From assembly GCF_002043095.1 (NCBI RefSeq), contig NZ_MVOC01000075.1, positions 1 to 61,013 of the forward strand: a stretch of 61,013 nt of DNA, read 5' to 3'. Below the pieces are notes generated by a model. The model did no database searches. It saw nothing but the letters and a program-made list of their open reading frames with translations, and was not told where the DNA came from. A program made the translations under genes and the position numbers. This DNA is from Mycobacterium sp. AT1. GTDB taxonomy: Bacteria; Actinomycetota; Actinomycetes; Mycobacteriales; Mycobacteriaceae. Of the stretch, positions 51,358 to 60,814 are shown one piece after another; the stretch's first letter is position 1; every line of letters starts with the position of its first letter.

Positions 51358-52299
51358 ATGTTCCGGCAGCCGTCCAAGCTGCTGATGGTCACTGCGCTCA
51401 CGGCGACGGTCGTCACGGTCGCCTCTGGCTGCGAGGCCAAGGTGTACGGCACCCCGCCAGACCCCGCGACGCCTGCACTCACCGTCGTCGCCCCGTTGGG
51501 CAGCATGGCACCCCTGCCGGAGGCCCCGCCCGACGAGCCGGCCGCCGCGTTCAGCGGGCTCGAGATGCGCGAACGGCAAGCCACCACCGCCGCCGCCGAC
51601 GACGGGGCCGACATCACGGCCTTGGTCCTGGACCGCAACACCGGGCAGATGGTGTCCAACGGAAATTCGACGACCATCGCGATCGCCTCGGTGGTCAAGC
51701 TCTTCATCGCCGACGATCTGCTGCTTCAGGTATCCAAGGGACAGACCCAGCTCTCCCCCGAGGATCACGTCAACTTCGACCGGATGCTGCGCCAGTCCGA
51801 CGACAGCGCGGCCGAGGTCTTCTGGAATCGCAGCGGAGGCAACGCCATCGTCACGCGCGTCGCGGCCCGGTACGGGTTGGCGTCGACGCGGCCGCCGAGC
51901 AACGGTCGGTGGTGGAACACCATCAGCACCGCGGCCGACCTGGTGCGCTACTACGACATGATGATGTCCGGCACGGGCGGCCTCCCGCCCGAGCAGGCCA
52001 ATGTCATCCTCTCCAACCTGGCGCAGTCGGCCCCGCTGGCGCTGGACGGCACCCAACCTGGAGGCGTGTATCCGCAGCGGTTCGGCATTCCCGACGGATT
52101 GTTCGCCGAACCCGTTGCAGTCAAGCAAGGCTGGATGTGTTGCATCGGATCCGACTGGATGCACCTGTCGACCGGCGTGATCGGGCCGGACCGCCGCTAC
52201 GTCATGGTGATCGCGTCGATGCAGGCCGCCGATTCCGCCACCGCCCGCGAGACCATCACGCAGGCGGTCAAGACGATGTTTCCCGGCGGCCGCATCTAG
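51358..52299 (+). CDS. lppW: LppW-like lipoprotein with serine beta-lactamase fold
   Basis: 313 aa. The lipobox VASGC gives lipidated Cys25. A Pro-rich linker precedes a beta-lactamase/PBP-like domain with SxxK at S111-K114 (SVVK), SDD at 147-149 in place of SDN, and KQG in place of KTG near residue 253. It corresponds to Rv2905 (lppW). The altered motifs make penicillin hydrolysis doubtful; a peptidoglycan-related or binding role is more likely. Confidence 0.9.
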   Translation: MFRQPSKLLMVTALTATVVTVASGCEAKVYGTPPDPATPALTVVAPLGSMAPLPEAPPDEPAAAFSGLEMRERQATTAAADDGADITALVLDRNTGQMVSNGNSTTIAIASVVKLFIADDLLLQVSKGQTQLSPEDHVNFDRMLRQSDDSAAEVFWNRSGGNAIVTRVAARYGLASTRPPSNGRWWNTISTAADLVRYYDMMMSGTGGLPPEQANVILSNLAQSAPLALDGTQPGGVYPQRFGIPDGLFAEPVAVKQGWMCCIGSDWMHLSTGVIGPDRRYVMVIASMQAADSATARETITQAVKTMFPGGRI

Positions 52300-52305
52300 G
52301 CCCGT

Positions 52306-52989
52306 CTAGTTCTCGGCCAACAAATCTGGTCGGCGCTCGCGGGTGCGCTGCAACGACTGCTCGCGACGCCACGCGGCCACCTTGCCGTGATTGCCGGACA
52401 GCAGCACGGGCGGCACGTCGAGCCCGCGCCAGCTGGGCGGCCTGGTGTAGCTGGGGCCCTCGAGCAGCCCGTCAGAGTGCGAATCATCTTGGTGTGACAC
52501 GGGATTGCCGAGTACGTCGGGAAGAAGTCGGACGACGGCCTCGATCATGACCAGGGTTGCGGATTCCCCGCCGGCCAGGACGTAGTCGCCGATGGACACC
52601 TCCTCGACGCGCATCCTGCGCGCCGCGTCGTCGACCACCCGCTGGTCGATGCCCTCGTAGCGGCCGCACGCGAAGACCAGATGCGCTTCGGCGCTCCACC
52701 GCTGAGCGTCGGCCTGGCGGAAGGGTCGACCCGCCGGGGTCGGAACGACGAGAAGCGTGTCGGGCGTGCAGACTTCGTCGAGAGCCTCACCCCACACGGG
52801 TGCCTTCATGACCATGCCGGGGCCGCCACCGTACGGAGAGTCGTCCACCGAGTGGTGCACGTCGTAGGTCCAGCGCCGAAGGTCGTGGACGGCTATCTCG
52901 ATGATGCCGTTGTCGATTGCCTTGCCGGGCAACGACTGCCGCAGCGGATCGAGATAGTCGGGAAAGATGGTGAGGACGTCAACACGCAT
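52306..52989 (-). CDS. trmD: tRNA (guanine-37-N1)-methyltransferase
   Basis: 227 aa SPOUT-class enzyme with a trefoil knot at about 80-140 (VFACGRYEGIDQRV, VSIGDYVLAGGE). It methylates G37 next to the anticodon, preventing frameshifts. It starts 9 bp after rimM in the rpsP-khpA-rimM-trmD unit and ends 6 bp before the convergent lppW stop. Confidence 0.97.
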   Translation of the reverse strand: MRVDVLTIFPDYLDPLRQSLPGKAIDNGIIEIAVHDLRRWTYDVHHSVDDSPYGGGPGMVMKAPVWGEALDEVCTPDTLLVVPTPAGRPFRQADAQRWSAEAHLVFACGRYEGIDQRVVDDAARRMRVEEVSIGDYVLAGGESATLVMIEAVVRLLPDVLGNPVSHQDDSHSDGLLEGPSYTRPPSWRGLDVPPVLLSGNHGKVAAWRREQSLQRTRERRPDLLAEN

Positions 52990-52998
52990 GGCGTCGCA

Positions 52999-53529
52999 CT
53001 AGATCGAGTCCAAGTCCAGCAGGCCCTCGGGCGGGTCGATCTCGACGACACCGTCCTCCAGAGACACCGCGGTCACGATGGCGCCGACGAAGGGGACCAG
53101 AATCTCCGGACCGTCGCCTTCGCCTGGACGCACCGCCAGGATCTCCCCCGCCGCGGTGTGCAGCACCTCGGCGACGGTGCCCACGTCCAACCCGGCCGTG
53201 GTGCGCACCCGGAGGCCTTCGAGTTGATGGTCGTAGAACTCGTCGGGATCCTCGATCGGGGGCAGATCCGCCACGTCGACGACGAAGAGGCTGCCGCGCA
53301 ACGCATCTGCGGCGTCACGGCTCGCGACGCCCTCCAGGCGCACCAGCAGCCGCCCACTGTGTTCGCGCATCGAGTCGACGACGAGTCGTCTCTCCGTCTT
53401 GTCGCGCGCCCTGGCCCGAAGGGTGCTACCGGGCGCGAAGCGCTCGTAGGGGTCGTCGGTCCGGACGTCGACGACGACCTCGCCGCCGATTCCGTGCGCC
53501 TTGACGACACGTCCGACGACGAGGTCCAT
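52999..53529 (-). CDS. rimM: Ribosome maturation factor RimM
   Basis: 176 aa from ATG 53529 (MDLVVGRVVKAHGIGGEVVV). N-terminal RimM domain followed by a PRC-barrel (YDHQLEGLRV, LVPFVGAIVTAV). It aids 30S head assembly and binds S19. 22 bp after khpA. Confidence 0.95.
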   Translation of the reverse strand: MDLVVGRVVKAHGIGGEVVVDVRTDDPYERFAPGSTLRARARDKTERRLVVDSMREHSGRLLVRLEGVASRDAADALRGSLFVVDVADLPPIEDPDEFYDHQLEGLRVRTTAGLDVGTVAEVLHTAAGEILAVRPGEGDGPEILVPFVGAIVTAVSLEDGVVEIDPPEGLLDLDSI

Positions 53530-53551
53530 GATCGAGTTGCCTACTGGGCTT

Positions 53552-53794
53552 CTATTGATCCGTGTCCACCACGTCGACGCGGATGCCGCGGCCGCCGATG
53601 CCGGCGACCAACGTCCGTAGCGCCGTCGCGGTGCGGCCACCGCGGCCGATGACCTTTCCGAGGTCGTCGGGGTGCACGTGCACCTCGACGGTGCGCCCAC
53701 GACGATTGGTCACCAGGTCGACCCTGACGTCATCGGGGTTGTCGACGATGCCACGCACCAGGTGCTCGACGGCGTCGACGACGACAGTGCTCAT
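53552..53794 (-). CDS. khpA: KH-domain RNA-binding protein KhpA
   Basis: 80 aa, almost entirely a KH domain with the RNA-binding GxxG loop as GRGG in KVIGRGGRTA. It overlaps the rpsP stop as ATGA. Corresponds to Rv2908c. KhpA-type proteins bind RNA and pair with KhpB in some bacteria. Confidence 0.94.
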   Translation of the reverse strand: MSTVVVDAVEHLVRGIVDNPDDVRVDLVTNRRGRTVEVHVHPDDLGKVIGRGGRTATALRTLVAGIGGRGIRVDVVDTDQ

Positions 53795-54267
53795 TCGGTG
53801 GCGGCGTCGGCGACTGCGGCGTCGGCGGGTGCCTCCGCGGCCTCAGCAGCCGGCGCGGCGTCGTCGGCCTTCTTGGCAGGCGCCTTCTTCTTCTTGGCCG
53901 TGGTCGCGTCACCCGTGGGGGCGTCGTCGGCGGCGGCGAGAGCGGCGTTGAACAGGTCCAGCTTGCTGACCTTGGGCTCCTTGACGCGCAGGGTGCCCTC
54001 GGCGCCCGGCAGGCCCTTGAACTTCTGCCAGTCACCCGTGATCTTCAGCAGCGCGAGGACGGGCTCGGTGGGCTGCGCGCCCACGCTCAGCCAGTACTGC
54101 GCACGCTCGGAGTCGATCTCGATGAAGCTGGGATCTTCCTTCGGGTGGTACTTGCCGATGACCTCGATGGCGCGACCGTCACGGCGGTTACGCGCGTCGG
54201 CGACCGAGATGCGGTACTGGGGGTTGCGAATCTTGCCGAAGCGGGCGAGCTTGATCTTGACAGCCAT
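53791..54267 (-). CDS. rpsP: 30S ribosomal protein S16
   Basis: 158 aa from ATG 54267 (MAVKIKLARFGKIRNPQYR). The S16 core is the first ~100 residues. It is followed by a long Lys/Ala/Asp tail (KKKKAPAKKADD then Ala-rich) common in mycobacteria. First gene of rpsP-khpA-rimM-trmD. Confidence 0.97.
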   Translation of the reverse strand: MAVKIKLARFGKIRNPQYRISVADARNRRDGRAIEVIGKYHPKEDPSFIEIDSERAQYWLSVGAQPTEPVLALLKITGDWQKFKGLPGAEGTLRVKEPKVSKLDLFNAALAAADDAPTGDATTAKKKKAPAKKADDAAPAAEAAEAPADAAVADAATE

Positions 54268-54467
54268 GTGAAACGACTTCTCCTGTGATTGCCACGCTGG
54301 CAATTCAGCGACGCGGGCGGATTGCCCGGTCCGGTTTTGCCTTGCGTGTGTGACCGACGGGCAGCGCATCGAGCGAGCGGCAGAAGCACCGATCTCGCGT
54401 CGAACCGGGGTCGCCCGTCAGACAGCGGCCCATTCTGCCAGACCACGGCCCATCGGCGGAAATCGCG

Positions 54468-54884
54468 TCAGACGATGCGGTCGAAGCACTTCGTCTCGAC
54501 GCGCCGCGTCATGCGCCACCCGTCGCCCGTGCGGATGAACTCGTCGTCGTACCAGAGCCCGCAGAACAGGATCTGGCCGTCGTCGCCGAGCTTCATCGGG
54601 TTGAAGCACAGGATCCGGGACTTCGCGGAGTCGCCCGAGACCCGGACGTCGAAGTTGCCGATCAGATGCGAGTACGCCGGGAAGTTCGGCAGCACCTCCG
54701 AAAGCCACTTCTTCACGTCCGCAAAGGTGCCGTCGATTCCGCCCATTGCGCGGTAGTCGATGTAGGCCTCGGGGGTGAACACCCGGTCCAGGTCGTCGAA
54801 CCGCCGCGTGTCGATCGCGGTGGAGTAGTCGACGAGGAGCTGTTGGATTTCGAGGCGGTCGGAGATCTCTTCCAGACTCAGCAT
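54468..54884 (-). CDS. SnoaL/NTF2-like fold protein
   Basis: 138 aa from ATG 54884. Helical start (LEEISDRLEIQQLLVDYSTAIDTRRF) followed by FTPEAYIDYRAMGG and the NTF2-like beta sheet. This is the SnoaL_4 group, often small cyclases, isomerases or dehydratases, but many members are of unknown role. It probably corresponds to Rv2910c by position next to rpsP and dacB2. It starts 28 bp after the NAGGN peptidase gene. Confidence 0.85.
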   Translation of the reverse strand: MLSLEEISDRLEIQQLLVDYSTAIDTRRFDDLDRVFTPEAYIDYRAMGGIDGTFADVKKWLSEVLPNFPAYSHLIGNFDVRVSGDSAKSRILCFNPMKLGDDGQILFCGLWYDDEFIRTGDGWRMTRRVETKCFDRIV

Positions 54885-54912
54885 GTGTTCGATTGAACAC
54901 CTCGCCCCGGTG

Positions 54913-56163
54913 TCAGGCCTGCGGACCCTCCGAGGGTGGCCAGTGCTCCCCAGGCGACACGTCGCCCGGCTCGGTGTGGTCACCGCGGGACAGCGGCACC
55001 CACTGCTCGCTGGGAGCGGGCTGCATCGACGACGGGAAGTCGCGGAGCTTGCCGGAGGGCTTGGCGTCCCACGCCTCGAACGTCAGCGGCGTCTCGAGCC
55101 AGCTCTCCAGCAGCAGGTAGCACGCCTCCAACGAATCGAGGTGGCTGCGCTCCCAGCCGTGGCTGCCGTCCAACCCGAACGCGACCAGCGCCGCCCTGGT
55201 GTTGGCACCCGCTTCGATCGCCGCCGCCGCATCCGACCGGTAGAACCGAAAGATGTCCCGCGCGTGGGCGATTCCCTTCTCCTTGGCCAGGCGGAGCAGG
55301 TTTCGCGTCAGGTGGTAGTCGAAGGGACCGTGCAGGTCGGCCATCGGGATGGTGACGCCATGCTCGAGCGAGTGCTGACCGGGTGCGCAGACCGCGTTGT
55401 CGACCGACACCAGCTCGGCGACGTCCGGCGGCAGTCCGCTGCTGGCGCCGTGCCCGACCTCTTCGGTGATGGTCACCATGATCGTGGTGCGGTGGGGCAG
55501 CACCACCTCGTCGGCCATCACCTTCTTCGCCAGCGCAAGGGCGACGGCGACACCCGCCTTTCCGTCGAGGTGGCGCGAGACGATGAAGCCGTCCTCGGTG
55601 AGTTCCGGGCTGGTGATGAACGCGACGAAGTCGCCGACGTTGAGCCCGATCTTCACCAGGTCATCACGGGTCGACACGTTGCGGTCGACGCGGACCTCCA
55701 CGTGCTCCCAGTCGGTGATCTGGGTGTCGATCTCGTCGCCGTAGGCGTGCCCGGACGCCTTGAGCGGCATGACCGTACCGGTGATGAAGTCGTCGCTGTC
55801 GTCGGTGAAGATGCGCACCCGGGCGCCTGCGGCGAAGCGCGCCGAGAAGGTGCCGACCGGAATCAGCTCGAGACGTCCGTTGTCCTTGAGGTCGCGGACC
55901 ATGCAGCCGATGGTGTCGGCGTGCACGACGATCGCCCGGTCCGTGGTGGCCGACTCCCCCGGCAGTTCGGCGGTCAGCGCACCGCGGCGGGTCAGCGTGA
56001 ACGGCACGCCGAGCTCGTCGAAGATGCCACCGATCAACTGCATCACCGCGTCCGTCCGCCCCGACGGGCTGGGGGTCTGCAGCAGGGCGAGCAGCGTGTC
56101 GACCATCCAGCTGCGGTCGTCGGCGCTCATCCGTGCGGCGGTCGTTGGCGCGAGGTCAGTCAA
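54913..56163 (-). CDS. M42-type peptidase of the NAGGN osmoprotectant system
   Basis: 416 aa (or 405 aa from the ATG at 56130). The metallopeptidase core has VVHADTIGCMV, the DGKAGVAVAL block (metal Asp), TEEVGHGASS (catalytic Glu-Glu), and the last metal site near GSHGWERSH. It matches peptidases found with N-acetylglutaminylglutamine amide genes. Its role there is unproven; turnover of the osmolyte is plausible. The last ~35 residues are a Pro/Ser-rich tail. Confidence 0.87.
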   Translation of the reverse strand: MTDLAPTTAARMSADDRSWMVDTLLALLQTPSPSGRTDAVMQLIGGIFDELGVPFTLTRRGALTAELPGESATTDRAIVVHADTIGCMVRDLKDNGRLELIPVGTFSARFAAGARVRIFTDDSDDFITGTVMPLKASGHAYGDEIDTQITDWEHVEVRVDRNVSTRDDLVKIGLNVGDFVAFITSPELTEDGFIVSRHLDGKAGVAVALALAKKVMADEVVLPHRTTIMVTITEEVGHGASSGLPPDVAELVSVDNAVCAPGQHSLEHGVTIPMADLHGPFDYHLTRNLLRLAKEKGIAHARDIFRFYRSDAAAAIEAGANTRAALVAFGLDGSHGWERSHLDSLEACYLLLESWLETPLTFEAWDAKPSGKLRDFPSSMQPAPSEQWVPLSRGDHTEPGDVSPGEHWPPSEGPQA

Positions 56164-56219
56164 GGTTGCCTTCCAAGTTCGTGGGTCTCGTGCATCGTCG
56201 GGCCGGGAGCTTAGCGACG

Positions 56220-57920
56220 TCAGTCCTGCGCGTCATGTCCGGGGACGGGGGTGGGTTGCCAGGCCCACGGCGTCGCGGCGGTACGGGGAAAGAGCAGGTC
56301 CACGAACGCCTGCGCCGTCGGCCGGGGTTCGTGATTGGCCAGCCCTGGGCGCTCGTTCGCCTCGATGAAGACGTACTCGTCACCATCGACGGAGGGCACG
56401 ATCAGGTCGATTCCCGTGACCGGGATGCCGATCGCGTCGGCCGCGTCGACCGCGACCTTGGCGAGAACCGGATTCAGGTCGTCCGTCACGTCGCGGATGG
56501 TGCCGCCGGTGTGCAGATTGGCCGTGCGCCGCACCGTCAACCGCTCGTTGAGCGGCAGCACGTCGTCGAGCTCGAAGCCCGCCTCGCGGACGGTCTCGAC
56601 GGTGAGGTCGTCGACGGGGATCACCGACTCGCCATGGGTGGCGGCAGCCCGGCGACGGCTCTGCGCCTCGACGAGTTGGCGGATGGAGTGGTCACCGCTG
56701 CCGACGACCTCGGGCGGACGTCGCAGCGCCGCCGCGATCACCTTGCCGTTGATGACGACGATGCGCAAATCCTCACCGGGACAACGCTCTTCTAGCAGGA
56801 CGTCGGGGCACTGCTCGGCGGCAAACTCGACGGCGCGGTCCAGATCCTCGGGCCGCGTCACGCCGACGGTGATGCCCGCTCCCTGTTCGCCGCGGACCGG
56901 CTTCACCACCACCGAGCCCACCTCCCTGAGGAACTCGTGGTCCTCGTCGGAGAAGGTGACCGAATGCCCCTTGGGCACTCTGATTCCCGCTTCGGCGACG
57001 ACGCGGCGGGCAACTCGCTTGTCGTCGCACCGACTCATCGCGACGGCGTTGGTGAGTTCGGACAGCGACTCCCGCGTCACGACGCTGGTGCCGCCGTGGG
57101 TGAGTTTGAGGTAGCCGCCCTTGGCGTCGAGCACCTGAACGGCGATGCCCCGCAAGATCGCTTCGTCGGCGATGATGCGGGCGTACGGGTTGAGCTGCGA
57201 CAGTTCCTCTTCGGATTTGGCTGGCGCGAAGAGCTTTTCGTTGATCGCGTTCTTGCGCTTGACGCCGAGGACCGGCACCCGGATGAAGCCCATTCGCTCG
57301 TACAGCGCGATGGCGCCTTCGTTGTCGTGCAGCACCGACAGGTCCATTTGATGGCGTCCGCGCCGGATGAACTCCTCGATGAGCGACCTGACGAGCAGTC
57401 CCCCGGCCCCCGGCCGCGACAGCGTCGGGTCCACCGCGAGACACCAGAGGCTGGAACCGTTCTCCTCGTCGCCGAACAGTTGGGCGTGGTCGATTCCGGT
57501 GACGGTGCCGACGACGGCGCCCGTGTCGTCGTCGGTGACCACCAGGTACACCATGTGCGGTTCGTTCTGGCTGTTGTTCCACATCAGGTCGACGTCGGCG
57601 GGGACCATGCGGCACTGCAGGTAGATCTGGTTGATCGCCGCGCAGTCCTCGACCGTCGCCACCGGGCGCACCGACAGACCGGGAACCGGGGCGGGCTCGT
57701 AGTCCAACGGCTTCGTCAGATCGACCCGGTAGGTGAAGCTCGGGTCGATGAAGAACTCCTGCGGGTGCATGGCGACGAAGACGTGCGGCGCGTCGAGGTA
57801 CATCCCGATGTCGCGACGCCCGCTCGCTTCGGCGCGGAGTGCGGTGCCGAACTGCTCGGGATCCTCACACGTCTGCCCGAAGACCAGGCGTCCCCAGCCG
57901 AGGTCCTGGATGACCGTCAT
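56220..57920 (-). CDS. N-acetylglutaminylglutamine synthetase (GNAT-ATP-grasp fusion)
   Basis: 566 aa from ATG 57920, 2 bp after the amidotransferase stop. The N-terminal ~280 residues are a GNAT acetyltransferase (LAVDPTLSRPGAGGLLV cofactor loop, then NEGAIALYERMGFI). The rest is an ATP-grasp ligase (VVVKPVRGEQGAGITVG, LLEERCPGEDLRIVVING, FIEANERPGL). Together they acetylate glutamine and join a second glutamine to give N-acetylglutaminylglutamine, a compatible solute precursor. Confidence 0.93.
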   Translation of the reverse strand: MTVIQDLGWGRLVFGQTCEDPEQFGTALRAEASGRRDIGMYLDAPHVFVAMHPQEFFIDPSFTYRVDLTKPLDYEPAPVPGLSVRPVATVEDCAAINQIYLQCRMVPADVDLMWNNSQNEPHMVYLVVTDDDTGAVVGTVTGIDHAQLFGDEENGSSLWCLAVDPTLSRPGAGGLLVRSLIEEFIRRGRHQMDLSVLHDNEGAIALYERMGFIRVPVLGVKRKNAINEKLFAPAKSEEELSQLNPYARIIADEAILRGIAVQVLDAKGGYLKLTHGGTSVVTRESLSELTNAVAMSRCDDKRVARRVVAEAGIRVPKGHSVTFSDEDHEFLREVGSVVVKPVRGEQGAGITVGVTRPEDLDRAVEFAAEQCPDVLLEERCPGEDLRIVVINGKVIAAALRRPPEVVGSGDHSIRQLVEAQSRRRAAATHGESVIPVDDLTVETVREAGFELDDVLPLNERLTVRRTANLHTGGTIRDVTDDLNPVLAKVAVDAADAIGIPVTGIDLIVPSVDGDEYVFIEANERPGLANHEPRPTAQAFVDLLFPRTAATPWAWQPTPVPGHDAQD

Positions 57921-57922
57921 GG

Positions 57923-59734
57923 TCACTTGACCCCGTCGACGTGGCGGGCCAGCCAGAGTTCCAACAAACCGATCTGCCACAACGGGTTTCCGCGCAGCGG
58001 CGTCAGGTTCCCGTTGGGGTCGGCAAGCATCCGGTCGACCGCGGCGGGCGCGAAGAGGCCACGGTCGCGGGCGGCGGAACTCTGCAGGGCGTCCTTCACC
58101 AGGTCGAGGTACGGACCCTGGAGGTGCTTGAGCGCGGGCACCGGGAAGTACCCCTTCGGTCGGTCGATGACCTCGTGCGGAATCACCTTGCGGGCGGCCT
58201 CCTTCAGGACGCCCTTGCCGTCGTAGGCCGTCTTGAGCTCCGGCGGGCACGTCGCGGCCAGCTCGACGAGCTCGTGGTCGAGGAACGGCACGCGGCCCTC
58301 CAGTCCCCACGCCATCGTCATGTTGTCGACGCGCTTGACCGGGTCGTCGACGAGCATCACGGTGGTGTCCAGCCGCAGGGCCCGGTCGGTCGCGGTGGCG
58401 GCGCCCGGGTGGGCGAAGTGGTCGCGGACGAACTCACCGGCGACGTCGGCGTCGAGATGCCACGCGGGAGCCAGCAGTTCGTCGAGACCGGCGTGGTCAC
58501 GGTCGAAGAACGCCGTGCGGTAGCGCCCGAGCGCGGCGTCGACGTCGTCGTTCGCGGCGTGCGCCATCGGCGGATACCAGTGATAGCCGGCGAAGATCTC
58601 GTCGGCGCCCTGCCCGGACTGCACCACCTTGACGTGCTTGCTGACCTCTTGGGACAGCAGGTAGAACGCGACGCAGTCGTGGCTCACCATCGGCTCGCTC
58701 ATCGCGCCGATGGTGTCGGTCAGCGCGGGCAGCATGCGGGCGGTGTCGATGCGGATCTGATGGTGGTCGGTGCCGTAGTGCCTGGCGATGACGTCGGAGT
58801 ACTTGAACTCGTCGCCCTCCTCACCACCGGCGGCCTCGAAGCCGATGGAGAAGGTCGCCAGCCCATGCTGGCCCGCCTCTGCGAGCAGCCCGACGATCAG
58901 GCTGGAGTCCAGACCACCGGACAGCAGGCACCCGACGGGCACGTCGGCGACGAGGCGGCGTTCGACCGCGGTCCGCAGTGAGCCGAGGATCGCGTCCTGC
59001 CAGTCGGCCTCCGACCAGTTGGCGCGTTCGGCGGAGCGCTCGAACACCGGCTCCCAGTACGTGTGCGTGGTCCTCGAGCCGTCGGGTTCGATGCGCATGA
59101 TGGTGCCCGGTTCGAGCTTGCGGACGCCCTTGAGGATCGTCCGCGGCGCGGGCACGACGGAGTGGAAGCTCAGATAGTGGTTCAGCGCGACTGGATCCAA
59201 GTCGGTGTCCACCCCGCCGGCAGCCACCAGGGCGGGCAATGACGACGCGAATCGGATGGCGCCCGTTCCGCCCCCTTCGTCGACCTCACTCCAGTAGAGG
59301 GGCTTGACGCCGAGGCGGTCACGGGCCAGCACGACTCGCCCGGTGGTCGTTTCGGCGACCGCGAAGGCGAACATCCCCTTGAGGTGGTCGACGACGCGTT
59401 CACCCCACTCGCGGTAGCCCTTGAGGATGACCTCGGTGTCGCTGTGGGAGAAGAAGCGGTGCCCCTTGCCGAGGAGCTCGCGCCTGAGCTCGGGGTAGTT
59501 GTAGATGCATCCGTTGAACGCGACGGTGAGGCCGAGTTCCGGGTCGTGCATGGGCTGGTGGCCGCTGGTGGACAGGTCGATGATCGCCAGCCGGCGATGA
59601 CCGAAGGCCACTCCGCCGCTGGACCAGGCTCCGCCGCCGTCGGGACCGCGGGGCACCATGCAGTCCGTCATTGCGCCGATGGCAGCAAGATCGGCCGAGC
59701 GGCCTCTGGCTATTTCGCCGGCAATGCCACAAAT
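57923..59734 (-). CDS. N-acetylglutaminylglutamine amidotransferase (AsnB-like), apparent ATT start
   Basis: 603 aa. The N-terminal Ntn-glutaminase domain begins (I/M)CGIAGEIARG, with the Cys that must be residue 2 coded at 59731. The codon before it is ATT (59734-59732), preceded by GAGGAG at a good distance of nine bases. The synthetase domain has LLSGGLDSSL (PPi loop) and DEIFAGYHWYP. It transfers ammonia from glutamine to form the terminal amide of the osmolyte. The frame is open to 59839, so a cleaved propeptide from an upstream start is the alternative. First gene of a three-gene run. Confidence 0.9.
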   Translation of the reverse strand: MCGIAGEIARGRSADLAAIGAMTDCMVPRGPDGGGAWSSGGVAFGHRRLAIIDLSTSGHQPMHDPELGLTVAFNGCIYNYPELRRELLGKGHRFFSHSDTEVILKGYREWGERVVDHLKGMFAFAVAETTTGRVVLARDRLGVKPLYWSEVDEGGGTGAIRFASSLPALVAAGGVDTDLDPVALNHYLSFHSVVPAPRTILKGVRKLEPGTIMRIEPDGSRTTHTYWEPVFERSAERANWSEADWQDAILGSLRTAVERRLVADVPVGCLLSGGLDSSLIVGLLAEAGQHGLATFSIGFEAAGGEEGDEFKYSDVIARHYGTDHHQIRIDTARMLPALTDTIGAMSEPMVSHDCVAFYLLSQEVSKHVKVVQSGQGADEIFAGYHWYPPMAHAANDDVDAALGRYRTAFFDRDHAGLDELLAPAWHLDADVAGEFVRDHFAHPGAATATDRALRLDTTVMLVDDPVKRVDNMTMAWGLEGRVPFLDHELVELAATCPPELKTAYDGKGVLKEAARKVIPHEVIDRPKGYFPVPALKHLQGPYLDLVKDALQSSAARDRGLFAPAAVDRMLADPNGNLTPLRGNPLWQIGLLELWLARHVDGVK

Positions 59735-59868
59735 GGTGATCGACTCCTCGGTGGTTTTAGCGAGTGAATTGGGGGTATGCGAGCGGGGCCTGTTTAGCCC
59801 AATTGCGGCGCCGTCAAACACCCCCGTGGCCCGGGTCACCCCTGCGGCGGCCAGTAGGCTGACCCTCC

Positions 59869-60756
59869 ATGGCTCGGCTCTTTGGCGCTCTCGCGATCTT
59901 CGTCGCGACGCTTCTCCCCATATCTACGGTGCTCGCTTCTCCCCACGCAGTAGCCGACTCGGACGTCACCCCGGCCGGGGCAGCCCAGATTCCGACCGGA
60001 CCCGCGCCGGCCTGGATCGTCGCCGACCTCGACTCCGGCCGGATCCTCGCCGGTCACGACGAATACGTCACCCATCCGCCCGCCAGCACGATCAAGGTGC
60101 TGTTGGCGCTGGTCGTGCTGGACGAGCTGCCGCTGGACGCCACGATCGTCGCCGACGCCGCCGACGCCAGGGCGGAGTGCAACTGCGCCGGAGTGACGGC
60201 AGGCCGCGTCTACACCACCAAGGAACTGCTCGACGGGCTGCTGCTGGTCTCGGGCAACGACGCCGCCAACACCCTGGCTCACATGCTCGGCGGCACCGAC
60301 GTGGCCGTGGCCAAGATGAACGCCAAGGCGCTGCAACTCGGCGCCACCGGGACCCGGGCCGGTTCTCCGTCCGGCCTGGACGGGCCTGGCATCGACGGCT
60401 ATACGACACCGCACGACTTGGCCGTCCTGTTCCGTGCGGCGCTGGAGAACCCGGTGTTCACCGCGGTCACGTCGTCGCCCACCGCGACGTTCCCCGGCGC
60501 CAACGGGCCCGTCACGCTGGTCAACCAGGACGAGTTGCTGGGCCGCTACCCGGGCATGCTCGGCGGCAAGACCGGTTTCACCGATCCAGCCCGCAAGACG
60601 TTCGTCGGGGCGGCCGCGCGCGACGGCCGGCGGCTGGTGGTCGCCATGATGTACGGCCTCGTCGTCGAGGGTGGGCCGACCTACTGGGATCAGGCCTCCG
60701 GCCTGCTCGACTGGGGCTTCGCTCAGGACGGGTCAGCGGGGATCGGCACGCTGTAG
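59869..60756 (+). CDS. dacB2: D-alanyl-D-alanine carboxypeptidase (DacB2-like)
   Basis: 295 aa with an N-terminal signal peptide (about 1-28). Penicillin-binding motifs are all intact: S73-TIK-76, S128-G-N130 and K234-T-G236. It trims the terminal D-Ala of peptidoglycan pentapeptides outside the membrane. Corresponds to Rv2911 next to Rv2910c. Divergent from the NAGGN genes. Confidence 0.94.
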   Translation: MARLFGALAIFVATLLPISTVLASPHAVADSDVTPAGAAQIPTGPAPAWIVADLDSGRILAGHDEYVTHPPASTIKVLLALVVLDELPLDATIVADAADARAECNCAGVTAGRVYTTKELLDGLLLVSGNDAANTLAHMLGGTDVAVAKMNAKALQLGATGTRAGSPSGLDGPGIDGYTTPHDLAVLFRAALENPVFTAVTSSPTATFPGANGPVTLVNQDELLGRYPGMLGGKTGFTDPARKTFVGAAARDGRRLVVAMMYGLVVEGGPTYWDQASGLLDWGFAQDGSAGIGTL

Positions 60757-60814
60757 AACGCACCTGGCTCAAGCTTTTATCTCCGCCACGCCACGTCGGA
60801 CCCCCCGCCTACAA

